A stretch of DNA of 33,039 bases from Actinomycetes bacterium (GTDB lineage: Bacteria > Actinomycetota > Acidimicrobiia > Acidimicrobiales > Acidimicrobiaceae): assembly GCA_021826315.1 (NCBI GenBank), contig JAKAZZ010000028.1:1-33039 (forward strand), written 5' to 3'. Under the pieces are notes generated by a model. That model was not told the origin of the DNA, ran no database searches, and saw only the letters and a list, made by a program, of their open reading frames with translations. Shown here in pieces: positions 7,868 through 16,320 of this stretch. The translations under genes and the position numbers were made by a program. The number at the start of each line of letters is the position of its first letter. The stretch's first letter is position 1.

Positions 7868-9145
7868 TCAATTCCCGAGAATTCTCAGGCAGCGGCGAGC
7901 TCTCTCGCCCACAAGGTCAACGAGGCGCGGCGTAAGTGGATGATTCAAACTCAAATCACCTATTGCCCCAGCAGCGTCCGCCATAGCGTCAGGTGCCCGT
8001 CGAACCAATTCCGCTACCCATTCGACTACCATATCTGGATCTAAGTCGAGATCATCTGCTACTTTTGGCCAGAGGTTCCTCATGGGTGCGACGAGGTATT
8101 CGCCACCGACCTTCATAGCCAATCGCAACTTCCGCTCATGGGTTCCATATGGTAAAGCTGACGCGATATCGTATAGGGGAGCCAACCTAATATCCCCTTG
8201 CGAAAGAACTAGAGAATAATTCTTCGCATGGCCATCAGTTCCACCGATAATCCAATTCCACGCTAGGGCGCCCACAAAACGTTCAATTGCGTCTTCCTTG
8301 CTCCTAGTGGACATCACTTGCCGAAAGAGATGGACGATATCTTTCGGACCTGGGCCACCATCACTTTGATACTTATACGATGGCCATACCGATAATGCTT
8401 GACAGAGATCTTCTTGATGGATTCGCACGAATTCACCATTGACAACTCGCCGATCATAGCGTTCTATAACAAGCAGCGACTCATCTCTAAAGCTCACAAT
8501 TTGCGACCGAGAAACGACCAGTCCTGCGCGTCGCGCTGCATCGAGGCAGAGGTGCTCATTTATATCGTGGCCATCGAAACCGCTAACCGCGGGTTTGAGG
8601 ATGTGAGTCGTAGGAATCGACCCTGTTGGAACACCCCACTTACCATTCGCGAAGAGGAGGGCTGTCTTGGCTTGTGCGCCAGCCAGACTGAAGTGACCTT
8701 GGAAATATCGACCCAGCCATGAGGTAGTGTCCGCCTTCAACTCTGAAAGTTGCCTAGCTAATTCGTCCTCATTCAACCAGGTCACATGCCCGTTACGTTC
8801 TCGAACTTCATCAAGAGCAGCGGGGGTAGCGAAGCGAAATGCTCCAGCCACGTCATGGCCGATTGGCGTTGAGAGCAGCGAAAAGGTCGACGAAGCACTT
8901 ACTTGATAGTATCGAGCCCATCGTGCAATAACAGCTTCATTATCGGGTAGAAGTCCACTTAACCAAGGAGATATCACGCTATCAGGATGCGACTGTACTT
9001 GTAAGGGCATAGATATCGACAAAGGAGTAGAACTTTTCTTTCGGCGGTATTCATCATCGTAGTCAAAGCGGAGTCGCCCGTTATTCAGACGAGTGACTAG
9101 ACCAGCGACTTCATTGTCGTAAACTACGTAGAGAGCATCACTCAT
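7868..9145 (-). CDS. hipA: HipA serine/threonine kinase toxin
   Basis: A 425-residue HipA kinase. ATG at 9145 (reading MSDALYVVYD) is chosen because it overlaps the hipB stop by 8 nt; an upstream start would run into hipB in another frame. Motifs are complete: SLAGAQAKTALL at about 153-164 holds the Ser whose autophosphorylation controls HipA; the catalytic loop GGTDGHAKNYSL has Asp near 304; PLYDIASALPY supplies the Mg-binding Asp near 326. HipA of E. coli phosphorylates glutamyl-tRNA synthetase and induces dormancy; the target here is inferred. It is cytoplasmic and is normally held by HipB. No damage is visible. Confidence 0.93.
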   Translation of the reverse strand: MSDALYVVYDNEVAGLVTRLNNGRLRFDYDDEYRRKKSSTPLSISMPLQVQSHPDSVISPWLSGLLPDNEAVIARWARYYQVSASSTFSLLSTPIGHDVAGAFRFATPAALDEVRERNGHVTWLNEDELARQLSELKADTTSWLGRYFQGHFSLAGAQAKTALLFANGKWGVPTGSIPTTHILKPAVSGFDGHDINEHLCLDAARRAGLVVSRSQIVSFRDESLLVIERYDRRVVNGEFVRIHQEDLCQALSVWPSYKYQSDGGPGPKDIVHLFRQVMSTRSKEDAIERFVGALAWNWIIGGTDGHAKNYSLVLSQGDIRLAPLYDIASALPYGTHERKLRLAMKVGGEYLVAPMRNLWPKVADDLDLDPDMVVEWVAELVRRAPDAMADAAGAIGDLSLNHPLTPRLVDLVGERARRCLRILGN

Positions 9146-9413
9146 GGTAGCGATGCTCTTCGAGAAGTGAGTCAAGACTAACAGTTGGTGTGAACGTCTC
9201 TTCAATGTCCTGACTTATCATTATTGTCAAGCCGAGGTATTCCAAGACTCCTAAGACGAGTGCAAACTCTGCTCTTGGTTTGCCTCCCTCGAACTCGTAG
9301 ATCCACTTACGGGAAACACCGACCATCTCGGCAAGTTCAGCCTGACTAAGACCAAGTTCTTTTCGACGACCACGCACTGCCGCTGCAACGTCGCGGATAG
9401 ATCGAACTCGCAT
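9138..9413 (-). CDS. hipB: HipB antitoxin, Xre-family repressor
   Basis: A 91-residue HTH protein. The Xre helix-turn-helix is RGRRKELGLSQAELAEMVGV followed by SRKWIYEFEGGKPRAE. ATG at 9413 is preferred over the in-frame GTG at 9431 because AAGGA precedes it and family members begin MRVRxIRD. The GTG would also overlap the first operator. HipB binds and inhibits HipA and represses the operon cooperatively; three matching operator sites lie upstream. It overlaps hipA by 8 nt. Confidence 0.92.
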   Translation of the reverse strand: MRVRSIRDVAAAVRGRRKELGLSQAELAEMVGVSRKWIYEFEGGKPRAEFALVLGVLEYLGLTIMISQDIEETFTPTVSLDSLLEEHRYHE

Positions 9414-9429
9414 AAATATTCCTTTTGAC

Positions 9430-9496
9430 ACCGATCAGTTTCAAGTATAGCATGAAACCGATCGGTATCGTAAGTTGCGTGAGATCGTTCGGTTTC
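9430..9496 (-). promoter_or_regulatory. hipBA promoter with three HipB operator sites
   Basis: Three related sites read on either strand as GAAACYGAWCG(G/A)T: 9430-9442 (minus), 9454-9466 (plus) and 9484-9496 (minus). A -10 box TATACT (9449-9444, minus) and a weak -35 TTACGA (9472-9467) 17-18 bp apart place site two inside the promoter spacer and site one at the transcription start. This multi-operator layout is typical of HipB autoregulation. Confidence 0.75.
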
Positions 9497-9986
9497 ACCA
9501 AGGAATGAAAAATTCGTCAAAAAGTTGAGTGACCAATAGTGCTTATTGGCCTACCCTTTCCTATAAAATCCTACTTCAGGATACGGATTTTTTGGACGTG
9601 AGAGAGATTCATAACAAAGTGAGATGAACCGAAATTTTAGGCTCGATCAAACATGGATGCAAAAAAGAAGATTCTAAATTTCAAATTCGCTCCGTGTCGG
9701 CTACCTAATGTTTTACTCGAATAGTTGCAAGTCTTATCCACGCATCGAACAACCGTCCGTAACTCGCAACGGATGCACCTTTACGGGTTGGTCGGGCAAT
9801 CCTTGCAAACTCAAAAACTGCTCGCCAGCGGCTACTCCCCAACGGAACCGACTGCCTCGTCCGGATTTAGACGTCATTGATAAAATAGGATCATCCTGCC
9901 TAGGGAGATCCTTACGACGCCACAATCCTAAACATTATCAACAATCCACTGTCTCAATGGCAAACTTAGAAGGTGTGCTATTTCTC
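9497..9986. other. Gene-free stretch between hipBA and chpSB
   Basis: No gene supported. A hairpin AAAATCC...GGATTTT (9565-9591) followed by Ts could act as a weak terminator on the plus strand, though no plus-strand gene lies upstream. Confidence 0.4.
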
Positions 9987-10319
9987 TCATTCAAATATCG
10001 GAGCAAGCTTCGCCAGCACTTCGTCGAGAACTGATCCTGGAACCTTTTCCAACCAACGGGCATTACGGGCTCCTAAATCAATAGCACGCGGCTGATCACA
10101 CCTGACTATTCCGTTGGTACTCGTTCCTGCATCCTGGAGTGACACAGCAAAACCCGCCGTCCTGGCGAAGTTACCTCCTGTTGTAATGGGCAACACAATA
10201 GGGACCCTAACGACTCGATTAAAGGCAGTAGCTGATACCACCAATACGGGACGTGTGCCTCTTTGTTCATGTCCCAAAGTTGGGTCAAGCGACATGAGGT
10301 AGATATCGCCACGTTCCAC
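9987..10319 (-). CDS. chpB: ChpB/MazF-family mRNA interferase toxin
   Basis: A 110-residue PemK/MazF endoribonuclease. GTG at 10319 (reading ERGDIYLMSLDPT) is chosen: it overlaps the antitoxin stop by one base (TAGTG) and gives the standard N-terminus, while the ATG 13 codons upstream adds basic residues. Conserved blocks are GHEQRGTRPVLVVSATAFN, PITTGGNFARTAGFAVSL and DQPRAIDLGARNARWLE, matching ChpB more closely than MazF. These toxins cut single-stranded mRNA at short sequences. The frame is intact and translationally coupled to chpS. Confidence 0.92.
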   Translation of the reverse strand: MERGDIYLMSLDPTLGHEQRGTRPVLVVSATAFNRVVRVPIVLPITTGGNFARTAGFAVSLQDAGTSTNGIVRCDQPRAIDLGARNARWLEKVPGSVLDEVLAKLAPIFE

Positions 10320-10576
10320 TAAAGCAGCTCGTTTCCTACGGGCTCTGAATCGATCCAAACCCGGTCTTCTTGAGATAGTTCCACTGATCCATCACATTGA
10401 GCTAGCAATTCTTCCAAGGTGTATCGTGCTCGCGGAGCTTTTGCAATTACGAGCCGATCGTTATCTATTTCAATTCCGACAGTCTCACCTGCTTGTAGTT
10501 GTAATAGATCGAGGAGAGCAGGGGGAACGGCAAGCATGACTGACCCTCCGACCTTACGAAGATTCGTTCTATACAC
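10319..10576 (-). CDS. chpS: ChpS/MazE-family antitoxin
   Basis: An 85-residue AbrB-fold antitoxin. NLRKVGGSVMLAVPPALLDL is the swapped-hairpin DNA-binding domain, and RYTLEELLAQCDGSVELSQE is the toxin-binding tail, very like ChpS. It starts with GTG at 10576 after AAGGGA. It neutralises ChpB and represses the operon. The partial palindrome at 10599-10614 over the -10 region is a likely operator. Confidence 0.92.
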   Translation of the reverse strand: MYRTNLRKVGGSVMLAVPPALLDLLQLQAGETVGIEIDNDRLVIAKAPRARYTLEELLAQCDGSVELSQEDRVWIDSEPVGNELL

Positions 10577-10598
10577 TACGATCCCTTTTTCAAATTAG

Positions 10599-10614
10599 TT
10601 ATATGAAAGTATAA
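10599..10614 (-). promoter_or_regulatory. Probable chpS promoter/operator
   Basis: A palindrome TTATA-TGAAAG-TATAA lies 23-38 bp upstream of the chpS GTG and overlaps candidate -10 boxes (TATACT, TATAAC on the minus strand). Binding by the ChpS-ChpB complex would block the promoter. Confidence 0.5.
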
Positions 10615-10620
10615 TACATG

Positions 10621-11193
10621 GTAACCCTAAAGCACCAACGAGACCCAACTACTTTGGTCTTTGCTGGGAATAATGCATGAAATTGCGCCGGAAAGTCCCG
10701 TCCGTAAGGGCGGGGAGTCTTTCACCATACAACTCCTCGAATCGGAGAGGTTACGAATAACGAGACCCAAAGTACCTATCTCACGGGCTTCATTTATCGT
10801 TCAAGGAATACGTGGGAACCGTTAGGTGTCAAGATGGGAGGATAAAGCGGCGAACTGCAAAATCAAAAGCGCATCGGATTCAAGGCGTTGGCAACAATAT
10901 CGAACTTATTGGTTTATTTACGCTAAAACTGCTAGCCGAGAGTTCAAAGCCCAAATCATTCAAGCAAGAGTGCCACAATCGGCGCAGGAATTGCCCATGC
11001 CGGACAAGAAATGCCCATTATTTGTGGGCAACCTCTATTCCCTCCTCCATCGAGTTGTTATTGGCTAAATAACGGAGGCGGAATGGCGAACTCTGCAACT
11101 GCTTGAGTTATAAAAGCGAGTCGCTGCCGATAAGCCACTTGAGAAAAATAAACCGCAATAGCCTTCCACCATCAAGCGTCTTACACCATGTGC
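10621..11193. other. Gene-free stretch
   Basis: No gene supported apart from the hairpin annotated at 10691-10723. A 12-bp direct repeat AACGAGACCCAA occurs at 10637-10648 and 10759-10770, bracketing that hairpin. Overlapping open frames of about 80 codons at 10812-11072 look like chance. Confidence 0.4.
10691..10723 (+). repeat. Strong hairpin resembling an IS200/IS605-type end
   Basis: GAAAG pairs with CTTTC, and CCCGTCC pairs with GGGCGGG around a GTAA loop. The motif GTCCCGTCCGTAAGGGCGGGG strongly recalls the subterminal hairpin at the right end of IS200/IS605-group elements, which also forms the end of the TnpB guide RNA. No tnpB sequence was found beside it, so it could be a solo relic or an unrelated structured RNA. 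Confidence 0.4.
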
Positions 11194-11206
11194 TACAATG
11201 ATACTT

Positions 11207-11440
11207 ATGACAAAGACAATCACTTTTCGCCCAGACGAAGAGGCCATGCGGGCTCTTTCGGTTTTGACCCACGACGGTGCTCCCGTATCGACCGTAGTTC
11301 GAAATGCACTTATCGAAGCAGCGCGCAATCGAGTGAGGCAAGATCTTCTAGAGGAAGCCACTCGATTAGCAGCAGATGACGAAGACCTCGCTGAAGCGGC
11401 TCAGGTCCTAAAAGACATGGAGACACTGCGTGCGTGGTGA
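11207..11440 (+). CDS. Ribbon-helix-helix antitoxin of MazF
   Basis: A 77-residue protein from ATG 11207 (MTKTITFRPDEEAMRAL). An ATG three codons upstream lies inside the -10 box TACAAT (11194-11199) and is less likely. The promoter-to-start distance of 8 nt suggests a leaderless transcript. The N-terminus is a ribbon-helix-helix strand and helices (VSTVVRNALIEAARNRV), and the C-terminus is acidic for toxin binding. It overlaps the MazF gene by 11 nt. Both frames are intact. Confidence 0.85.
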   Translation: MTKTITFRPDEEAMRALSVLTHDGAPVSTVVRNALIEAARNRVRQDLLEEATRLAADDEDLAEAAQVLKDMETLRAW

Positions 11441-11741
11441 GGTCTTTTCTTTGCGGTCCCCTCGAGGTAGCAGCGGACATGAACAATCTGGACAACGCTT
11501 TGCCGTAGTACTACAGTCTGATTTACTTCCCTTATCAACCTGGTTAGTGGCACCCACATCGACCTCGGCACGAGCGGCAACTTTTCGCCCTGAGGTTAAT
11601 ATTCTGGGGCAGAAGACGCATGTCCTAGTTGAGCAGACAGCTGCAGTGGACCCACAGCGGCTGGGAGAGCCTGCAGGTCGTCTAACTTTTGACGAGATGA
11701 AACAGATAGAAGCGGCGCTGCGTCTAGTTCTCGATATGTAG
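11430..11741 (+). CDS. mazF: MazF/PemK-family mRNA interferase toxin
   Basis: A 103-residue toxin. The GTG start lies within the antitoxin gene and gives the normal MRGEVFSL N-terminus. Conserved text includes GHEQSGQRFAVVLQSD, VAPTSTSARAATFRPEV, THVLVEQTAAVDPQRLG and the terminal helix MKQIEAALRLVLDM. These match actinobacterial MazF toxins that cleave mRNA, or rRNA and tRNA, at specific sites. It is a different lineage from ChpB at 9987. No damage is visible. Confidence 0.9.
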   Translation: MRGEVFSLRSPRGSSGHEQSGQRFAVVLQSDLLPLSTWLVAPTSTSARAATFRPEVNILGQKTHVLVEQTAAVDPQRLGEPAGRLTFDEMKQIEAALRLVLDM

Positions 11742-12436
11742 GGAGTTGTTGCAGAGATTCGATCAAATTTCCCAGTAAAGGAAATAACTTTGCTGGCCCT
11801 GCTATCCGTCAGTCATATTATTTTTCAAATTGGATAGAGATGTAAGTCCATGTCTGGTCTCATCTTTTCGCCTCAATTACGATCTTGCCTCATTCTCGGT
11901 TGAGCGAGCGGACATAGAGTCAAGAGATCAACTACGGCAATGTTTTCGTCAGGGCCAGTTCGCAGCAGCAAAACCGATTACCGACATTTGCGACACCTGA
12001 GTCCACCTAATTCACATCTATCATTGGGGTTTAATATGGCCCTTTGACCACGGCAAGGCGACTTGAAAAACTTGTGAAGCTATACATGTCGTACTTGTCC
12101 TACTTCTGAAAACATGGCAACGGCCCTAGGTGTCAGGATGATTGGCACATTTTCTCAGTTTCAGAGGAATTTTTTTCTGGCATATTGGTGCTGCAAAAAT
12201 TTTGAAATTTCGATATCTCGTAGATCGCCTCTTCAGTCGACGAGTTCTGATTTAGTTGCCGACGGTCAGCCGACAACTAAATCAAATGACCACACTTTGG
12301 ACTTCCAATTTAGAAAACTAATTGAGATCACGAATAGCATTTAGCTTCCGAGATCGAAGCCGGGTAACAGAATCATCTCGATATCGTCAACCGCTCTCGC
12401 CTTGTGACAGGCCGAAAACTGCCCGTATCAGCCACT
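11742..12436. other. Gene-free stretch with a long inverted repeat
   Basis: No complete gene. Perfect 10-bp arms GATTTAGTTG / CAACTAAATC lie at 12249-12258 and 12274-12283 with a 15-nt loop. A plus-strand stretch ending at the TGA near 12000 (RLNYDLASFSVERADIESRD) is open for about 60 codons but has no good start and was not recognised. Confidence 0.4.
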
Positions 12437-12480
12437 TTGACTGCAGCGAGGGAACTATACGTCGACGTAACTGCAGTCAA
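12437..12480. repeat. Nested inverted repeat downstream of the aldehyde dehydrogenase gene
   Basis: Outer arms TTGACTGCAG (12437-12446) and CTGCAGTCAA (12471-12480) are perfect. The 24-nt interior holds a perfect 12-bp palindrome TACGTCGACGTA (12458-12469). It lies 27 nt after the minus-strand gene's stop. There is no T-run, so it is not a standard terminator. Confidence 0.6.
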
Positions 12481-12506
12481 CCTAGCGAGACCAGCGCCTA
12501 TATCAC

Positions 12507-13898
12507 CTAGAAGGGTGCGTCGATATCAACGACGCCGACCACCTTATTAGTGACGAATTCGCGGATGCCGAATTCGGTGAGTTCGGTGCCGAAGCCAGAG
12601 TTTTTCACACCTCCGAATGGGATGTCGGCTCTAACCATAGTTGGGTGGTTAACAAAGATCATGCCTGTCTCTATCCGCCGGGCGACACGCTCTCCACGGA
12701 CTACGTCACGGGTGAACACCGACCCGCCCAATCCATAGATAGAGGCGTTCGCAACGGTGATCGCTTCGTCTTCGTCGGAGACACGGAAGACTAAACTGAC
12801 CGGACCAAAGAACTCGGCCTGATACGCCGGGTTGTCCGGCTTCACGTCGGTAAGGATCGTCGGCTGGAAGAACGCTCCCTGCTTAGGGACAGGGTCACCC
12901 AGCGTCTCTGCGGTCGCACCATTTTCGATGGCCATCTTCACCTGTTCGGCGAGCATATCGACTGCACTTTGTGTGCTCAGCGGAGCAAGTTGCGTTTGTG
13001 GATCATGCGGATCACCAGCGCGCAGTGCCGCTACTGCAGAACGGTACTTATCCATGAACTCGTCGTAGACTGCATCCACAATGATCAGCCGCTTTGACCC
13101 ACAGCACACCTGCCCGGCGTTCCAGTGCCGCCCCATTACCGCCCATTTTACGGTCTCGTCGATTTCAGCGTCCTCGAGAACGATGAATGCATCCGAACCA
13201 CCGAGCTCCATCGTGACCTTCTTCAGGTTCTTACCAGCAGCGGCACCAACGGACGTGCCGGCGCGCTCGCTACCAGTAAGCGCGACTCCTCGCACCAGTG
13301 GATCTGCCAGAACGTGTTCGGTAGAGGCTGCCGATATGAACAGGTTGGTAAACACACCATCGGGAAGCCCCGCATCATTGAAGAGTTTCTGCATTGCCTG
13401 TGCCGCAGCAGGCACGTTCTTCGCATGCTTTAGTAAGACCGTATTCCCGGCGAGGATCTGTGGAGCAGCCACGCGCACGACCTGGTAATAAGGAAAGTTC
13501 CACGGTTCAATGCAGTAGATGACACCGAGCGGTTCGAATACAATCGTCACAGTACCCTCTTTAGCGCCCTTGACCTCAAGGGGCTTATCTTTAAGGAAAC
13601 TTTCGCCGTGCTCGGCGAAATAGTCGAAGATGTCAGCACAGAGCTCTACCTCAAGTTCTGCCTCGGCGAATATCTTTCCCATCTCCAACGTCAGCACATC
13701 CGCAAACGAACGCTTATCAGCGCGAAGTATTTCTGCTGCTCGCGTCATAACCTTCGATCGATCCGCGAACCCGGTGGTACGCCAATTCAAGAACGCTTCG
13801 TGGGATTTCAGGATCGCGGCGTCGATCTCTGCATCTGAAGCGTATGGATAGCTCTGTACTAGCTTATTTGTATATGGATTTACCGTCTGATAAGCCAT
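12507..13898 (-). CDS. NAD(P)-dependent succinate-semialdehyde dehydrogenase (Sad/YneI type)
   Basis: A 463-residue aldehyde dehydrogenase, full length for the family. ATG at 13898 (MAYQTVNPYTNK) follows GAGGTAG, so the 14-codon upstream extension is not used. Motifs: PWNFP at 132-136, GS motif LTGSERAG near 208, general base Glu in MELGGSD (E231), nucleophile Cys in AGQVCCGSKR (C265), and the C-terminal ADIPFGGVKNSGFGTE. The pattern, especially HAxNVPAAAQ and AGQVC, matches YneI/Sad and GabD2-like enzymes that oxidise succinate semialdehyde to succinate, for example in GABA or polyamine breakdown. Exact substrate is inferred. It is cytoplasmic and appears to be a single-gene unit between TA modules. 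Confidence 0.9.
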   Translation of the reverse strand: MAYQTVNPYTNKLVQSYPYASDAEIDAAILKSHEAFLNWRTTGFADRSKVMTRAAEILRADKRSFADVLTLEMGKIFAEAELEVELCADIFDYFAEHGESFLKDKPLEVKGAKEGTVTIVFEPLGVIYCIEPWNFPYYQVVRVAAPQILAGNTVLLKHAKNVPAAAQAMQKLFNDAGLPDGVFTNLFISAASTEHVLADPLVRGVALTGSERAGTSVGAAAGKNLKKVTMELGGSDAFIVLEDAEIDETVKWAVMGRHWNAGQVCCGSKRLIIVDAVYDEFMDKYRSAVAALRAGDPHDPQTQLAPLSTQSAVDMLAEQVKMAIENGATAETLGDPVPKQGAFFQPTILTDVKPDNPAYQAEFFGPVSLVFRVSDEDEAITVANASIYGLGGSVFTRDVVRGERVARRIETGMIFVNHPTMVRADIPFGGVKNSGFGTELTEFGIREFVTNKVVGVVDIDAPF

Positions 13899-14722
13899 TT
13901 CTACCTCTTTCTGTTGTGCTTGGCACGGGAGGCAGGACATCTATTTCGGTGAGAAGCCCTCAATGCATCTATAGCCTTGACGCTAGTGCTTTACTTGAAT
14001 GTTACGTTACCGATGCGCTTGACCTTGGCTTTTACAGGTGGCTCAAAGATCAATCGCGTAGAAAACTATTTGCCTTTGTTCAAGCGTAAAAAATTGCTGG
14101 ATTCAAACATTATCGGTTTCCACAACGTTCCTCTGAATAGCTGTTATTCTACTAGAGCCGCTAACAATCTTTTAACCGCGGATTTACCGATATTTGAAAA
14201 CATCTTTGCTCAGAAAATTAGGTCATTTGGAAGTGAAGTTTACATGATATAGCCTTCTAGATTTTATCGACAAGGAGCGCCTCTGCGGAAATATTTCTGC
14301 AGAATTCAATTGGCGGCTGATTCGCCCAAGGTCACCCGCATGCTGTCGAAGCGCCAGGTATTGCCTAAGTAAAAACTTAAGCTCAGCTGTATTTATTTGT
14401 GCGATTCATGAGAAAAATTGAGGCCAAGTTCTTTTTCGGGCTATCGAGAACATGACATGATATGAACTTGTAGATTCAGATGGTTCGATATGAGTCCTAC
14501 AGGGAATTAGGTCTTTTTATCAACACCCAAAAAATAAACCCATGTTCACGTTACTTAGATAACTTCAATGTGAGAGTTCAGCGTTTCTTTCAAGCACTAA
14601 CTTGCAAGTTATTAATTTCGCAACCAATTCAGTAAATGTTTTTCCCTGGATTGAGCCAATGAAGTCAATTCAAATCATGATACGAATAGTCCACAGGCTC
14701 AATCTCATGCTTTTAGACCTTA
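13899..14722. other. Gene-free stretch upstream of the dehydrogenase gene
   Basis: No gene supported. It must hold the dehydrogenase promoter. A near-perfect 20-bp palindrome CTGCGGAAATATTTCTGCAG lies at 14283-14302. A 91-codon plus-strand frame (13977-14252) shows no recognisable features and is probably chance. Confidence 0.4.
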
Positions 14723-15017
14723 CTAAATATCTGCAGTTTCATAAATTGTGACTGCTGGAGGTCCGGCAAAGAAGGCACCAAGGTTCGTCCTTCCCTCGCC
14801 CGCCCGCGCGCCAAGTGGCATAGGCTGAGTAATGATCCTGTGATAGCCAGCTTTCGATGAAAACGAAATGAGCCGAATCTTTGCAATCCTCGATTACCTC
14901 GACCCCAAGGCAACCGTCAAACTTCCGGGTATCTATCAAGATCTCCCCAAAAGTCTTCTTTCTATCCGAAATTGTTCCCTCATTGAATTTAAAATCAAAG
15001 ATAACCTTCGCTGCCAT
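14723..15017 (-). pseudogene. Antibiotic-biosynthesis-monooxygenase-domain protein, frameshifted
   Basis: The frame from ATG 15017 reads MAAKVIFDFKFNEG, then LIDTRKFDGCLGVEVIEDC, HFVFIESWLSQDHYSAYATW and RAG, typical of small ABM-domain (dimeric alpha-beta barrel) quinol monooxygenase-like proteins. It then loses register. The natural end EGRTNLGAFFAGPPAVTIYE followed by TADI and TAG (14725-14723) is in another frame. The site has GGGC twice in tandem (GGGCGGGCGAGG); removing one copy restores the frame, so a 4-bp duplication caused the break. Reassembled length is about 97 residues, normal. GAGAAG precedes the start. Substrate unknown. Confidence 0.82.
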
Positions 15018-15243
15018 TACTTCTCAGAAACTAAATCTTGTTTGCCAATCGAATTTGCAACCAAGGGAGACGATTTTGTCGACAAACTAGTCCTTTCAAG
15101 ACTGAGAACAAGGAAACCACTGTTGCTTTGGATAGGAATTCAGTCGAATTGAATTTATGCGTTGCAAAGATGGTTGACAGATTTGCTCACCACTCGACTA
15201 TCGGGAACAATATCCTGCCTTGACTTTGGAAGGCTCCCAATTA

Positions 15244-15271
15244 GTTGATCCACATGAAGGTCAAAAGAGCC
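15244..15271 (+). mobile_element. Solo ISL3-type 28-bp end
   Basis: This 28-mer (GTTGATCCACATG ... AAAGAGCC) matches the transposase-linked ends at 4116-4143 and, inverted, 20734-20761. No transposase remnant is visible to its left. Its outer edge lies 24 bp before the antitoxin start at 15296, so the element probably replaced that operon's native promoter. Confidence 0.7.
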
Positions 15272-15295
15272 ACATATTTCTGTTTAACTTGATAG

Positions 15296-15660
15296 GTGGA
15301 ACAGCCACTTGTCGAAGCTCCGGTTGTCGAAGTTCATCAAAAGCGATCCGCGATTCTTGCACGATTTCACACTGAAGGGAAAACCGCTGCTCCTCTATTC
15401 CTCGGAGCGCACCGCACACCAGAAGCGGTACTGTTGTCCTATCAGCAGTACCAGGAAATAATGACTGAACTAGATCAATTACAGTCGCATCGGGACCGTA
15501 CCCAAACAGACATGGTTGTCCTAGCCTCGGTCAAGGCCGAATGCCTAAAGCCACTGCTTTGAGCCACTCGCTTGGGGCCCAGGTAACGGCGAGTCAGTTG
15601 AGTGACGCAGATGCACTTACTGCACTAAAACGTCACCGCACTCAGAGGCCCCCAACCTAA
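15296..15660 (+). pseudogene. VbhA-like antitoxin of the Fic toxin, frameshifted
   Basis: The first frame (GTG 15296) reads VVEVHQKRSAILARFHTEG then LFLGAHRTPEAVLLSYQQYQ and VVLASVKAECLKP before TGA at 15560. The likely original C-terminus, ALSHSLGAQVTASQLSDADA then LTALKRHRTQ and TAA, is in the next frame from about 15541. SVKAEC aligns with the Fic-inhibitory motif [S/T]xxxE[G/N] seen in VbhA, with Gly replaced by Cys. So both the register and the key Gly are damaged. The N-terminal half resembles antitoxins with the motif HRxPEAVLLSY. The Fic relic follows directly. Confidence 0.65.
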
Positions 15661-15664
15661 ACAA

Positions 15665-16170
15665 GTGTCTTGGGACAAGTGCGTCGATGCCAATGGAGTC
15701 CTTCGTAATCTCCTCGGTACCACCGATGCCAAAAGACTGAGTGGGCAGAGGCCGACTTTACTCGACGCCGCATCCGAGAATTAGAGGTTCCTCCGGTCCA
15801 AGGAGAATTTGATCTAGCACACCTTCAGGCAATACATCGTTACATTGCCCAGAATTTGGTCAGCTGGGCTGAAGAACTGCGTAACGTGAATATTGCGAAA
15901 CAACAGATGTTTTGCCCGGTCGAAAACTCACGTTCTTTTGGGGATGAGTTTTTCCGAGGTCTCGCCACACGCAAACTCTTGCAGGGTCTCTCTCGGGAGG
16001 AGTTTATCTCTCAACTCACTTCGTTTAAGGTGACGTTAATGCTCTGCATCCATGGACTCACCGAGAGAACGTGGACACTTAGGAATTTAACGGTGACAAG
16101 TGGAAAACGTCCTTTTTGCGGGGTCGCTTTAGAGGTCGATCGAGAGTCTCTGAATATTTCTATCGGCATG
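15665..16170 (+). pseudogene. Fic-family AMPylase toxin, several frameshifts
   Basis: Fic domains transfer AMP to targets such as gyrase and topoisomerase IV. Reading across frames: WDKCVDANGVLRNLLGTTDA, a one-base deletion near 15742, then AEADFTRRRIRELE, GEFDLAHLQAIHRYI, WAEELRNVNIAKQQMFCPVE and FRGLATRKLLQGLSREEFIS. At about 16020 the frame slips, with GDVNALHP in another register. The catalytic signature HPFx[D/E]GNGR is replaced by HPWTHRENVDT and a stop. LRNLTVTSGKRPF resumes the Fic C-terminus before it is cut off by IS30 sequence. The toxin is certainly inactive. Confidence 0.82.
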
Positions 16171-16320
16171 TCTTTGAGGTATGTCCCCAAGGGAGAAGAT
16201 CTCAATAAGTTCTCTGCAAAAGATCTACAAAAGATGCAAAGGAGCCTAAATGGTAGACCCCGAAAAACCATTGGCTATAAGGTGCCAGAGGGTGAACTTA
16301 CCGAACTCGTTGCGCTGTCC
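16171..16320 (+). mobile_element. IS30-family transposase C-terminal fragment
   Basis: In frame with the Fic tail, the text becomes LRYVPKGEDLNKFSAKDLQK then LNGRPRKTIGYKVPEGELTE. This is the C-terminal end of IS30 transposases (LRxxFPKGTDL...LNxRPRKTLG). About 50 residues remain, and no terminal repeats were recognised. It truncates the fic gene and marks another transposition or recombination event. Confidence 0.75.

Noticed and set aside
13081-13488. Plus-strand frames of up to 135 codons inside the aldehyde dehydrogenase gene
   Set aside because: They lie opposite a complete, well-conserved enzyme gene and lack any family features.
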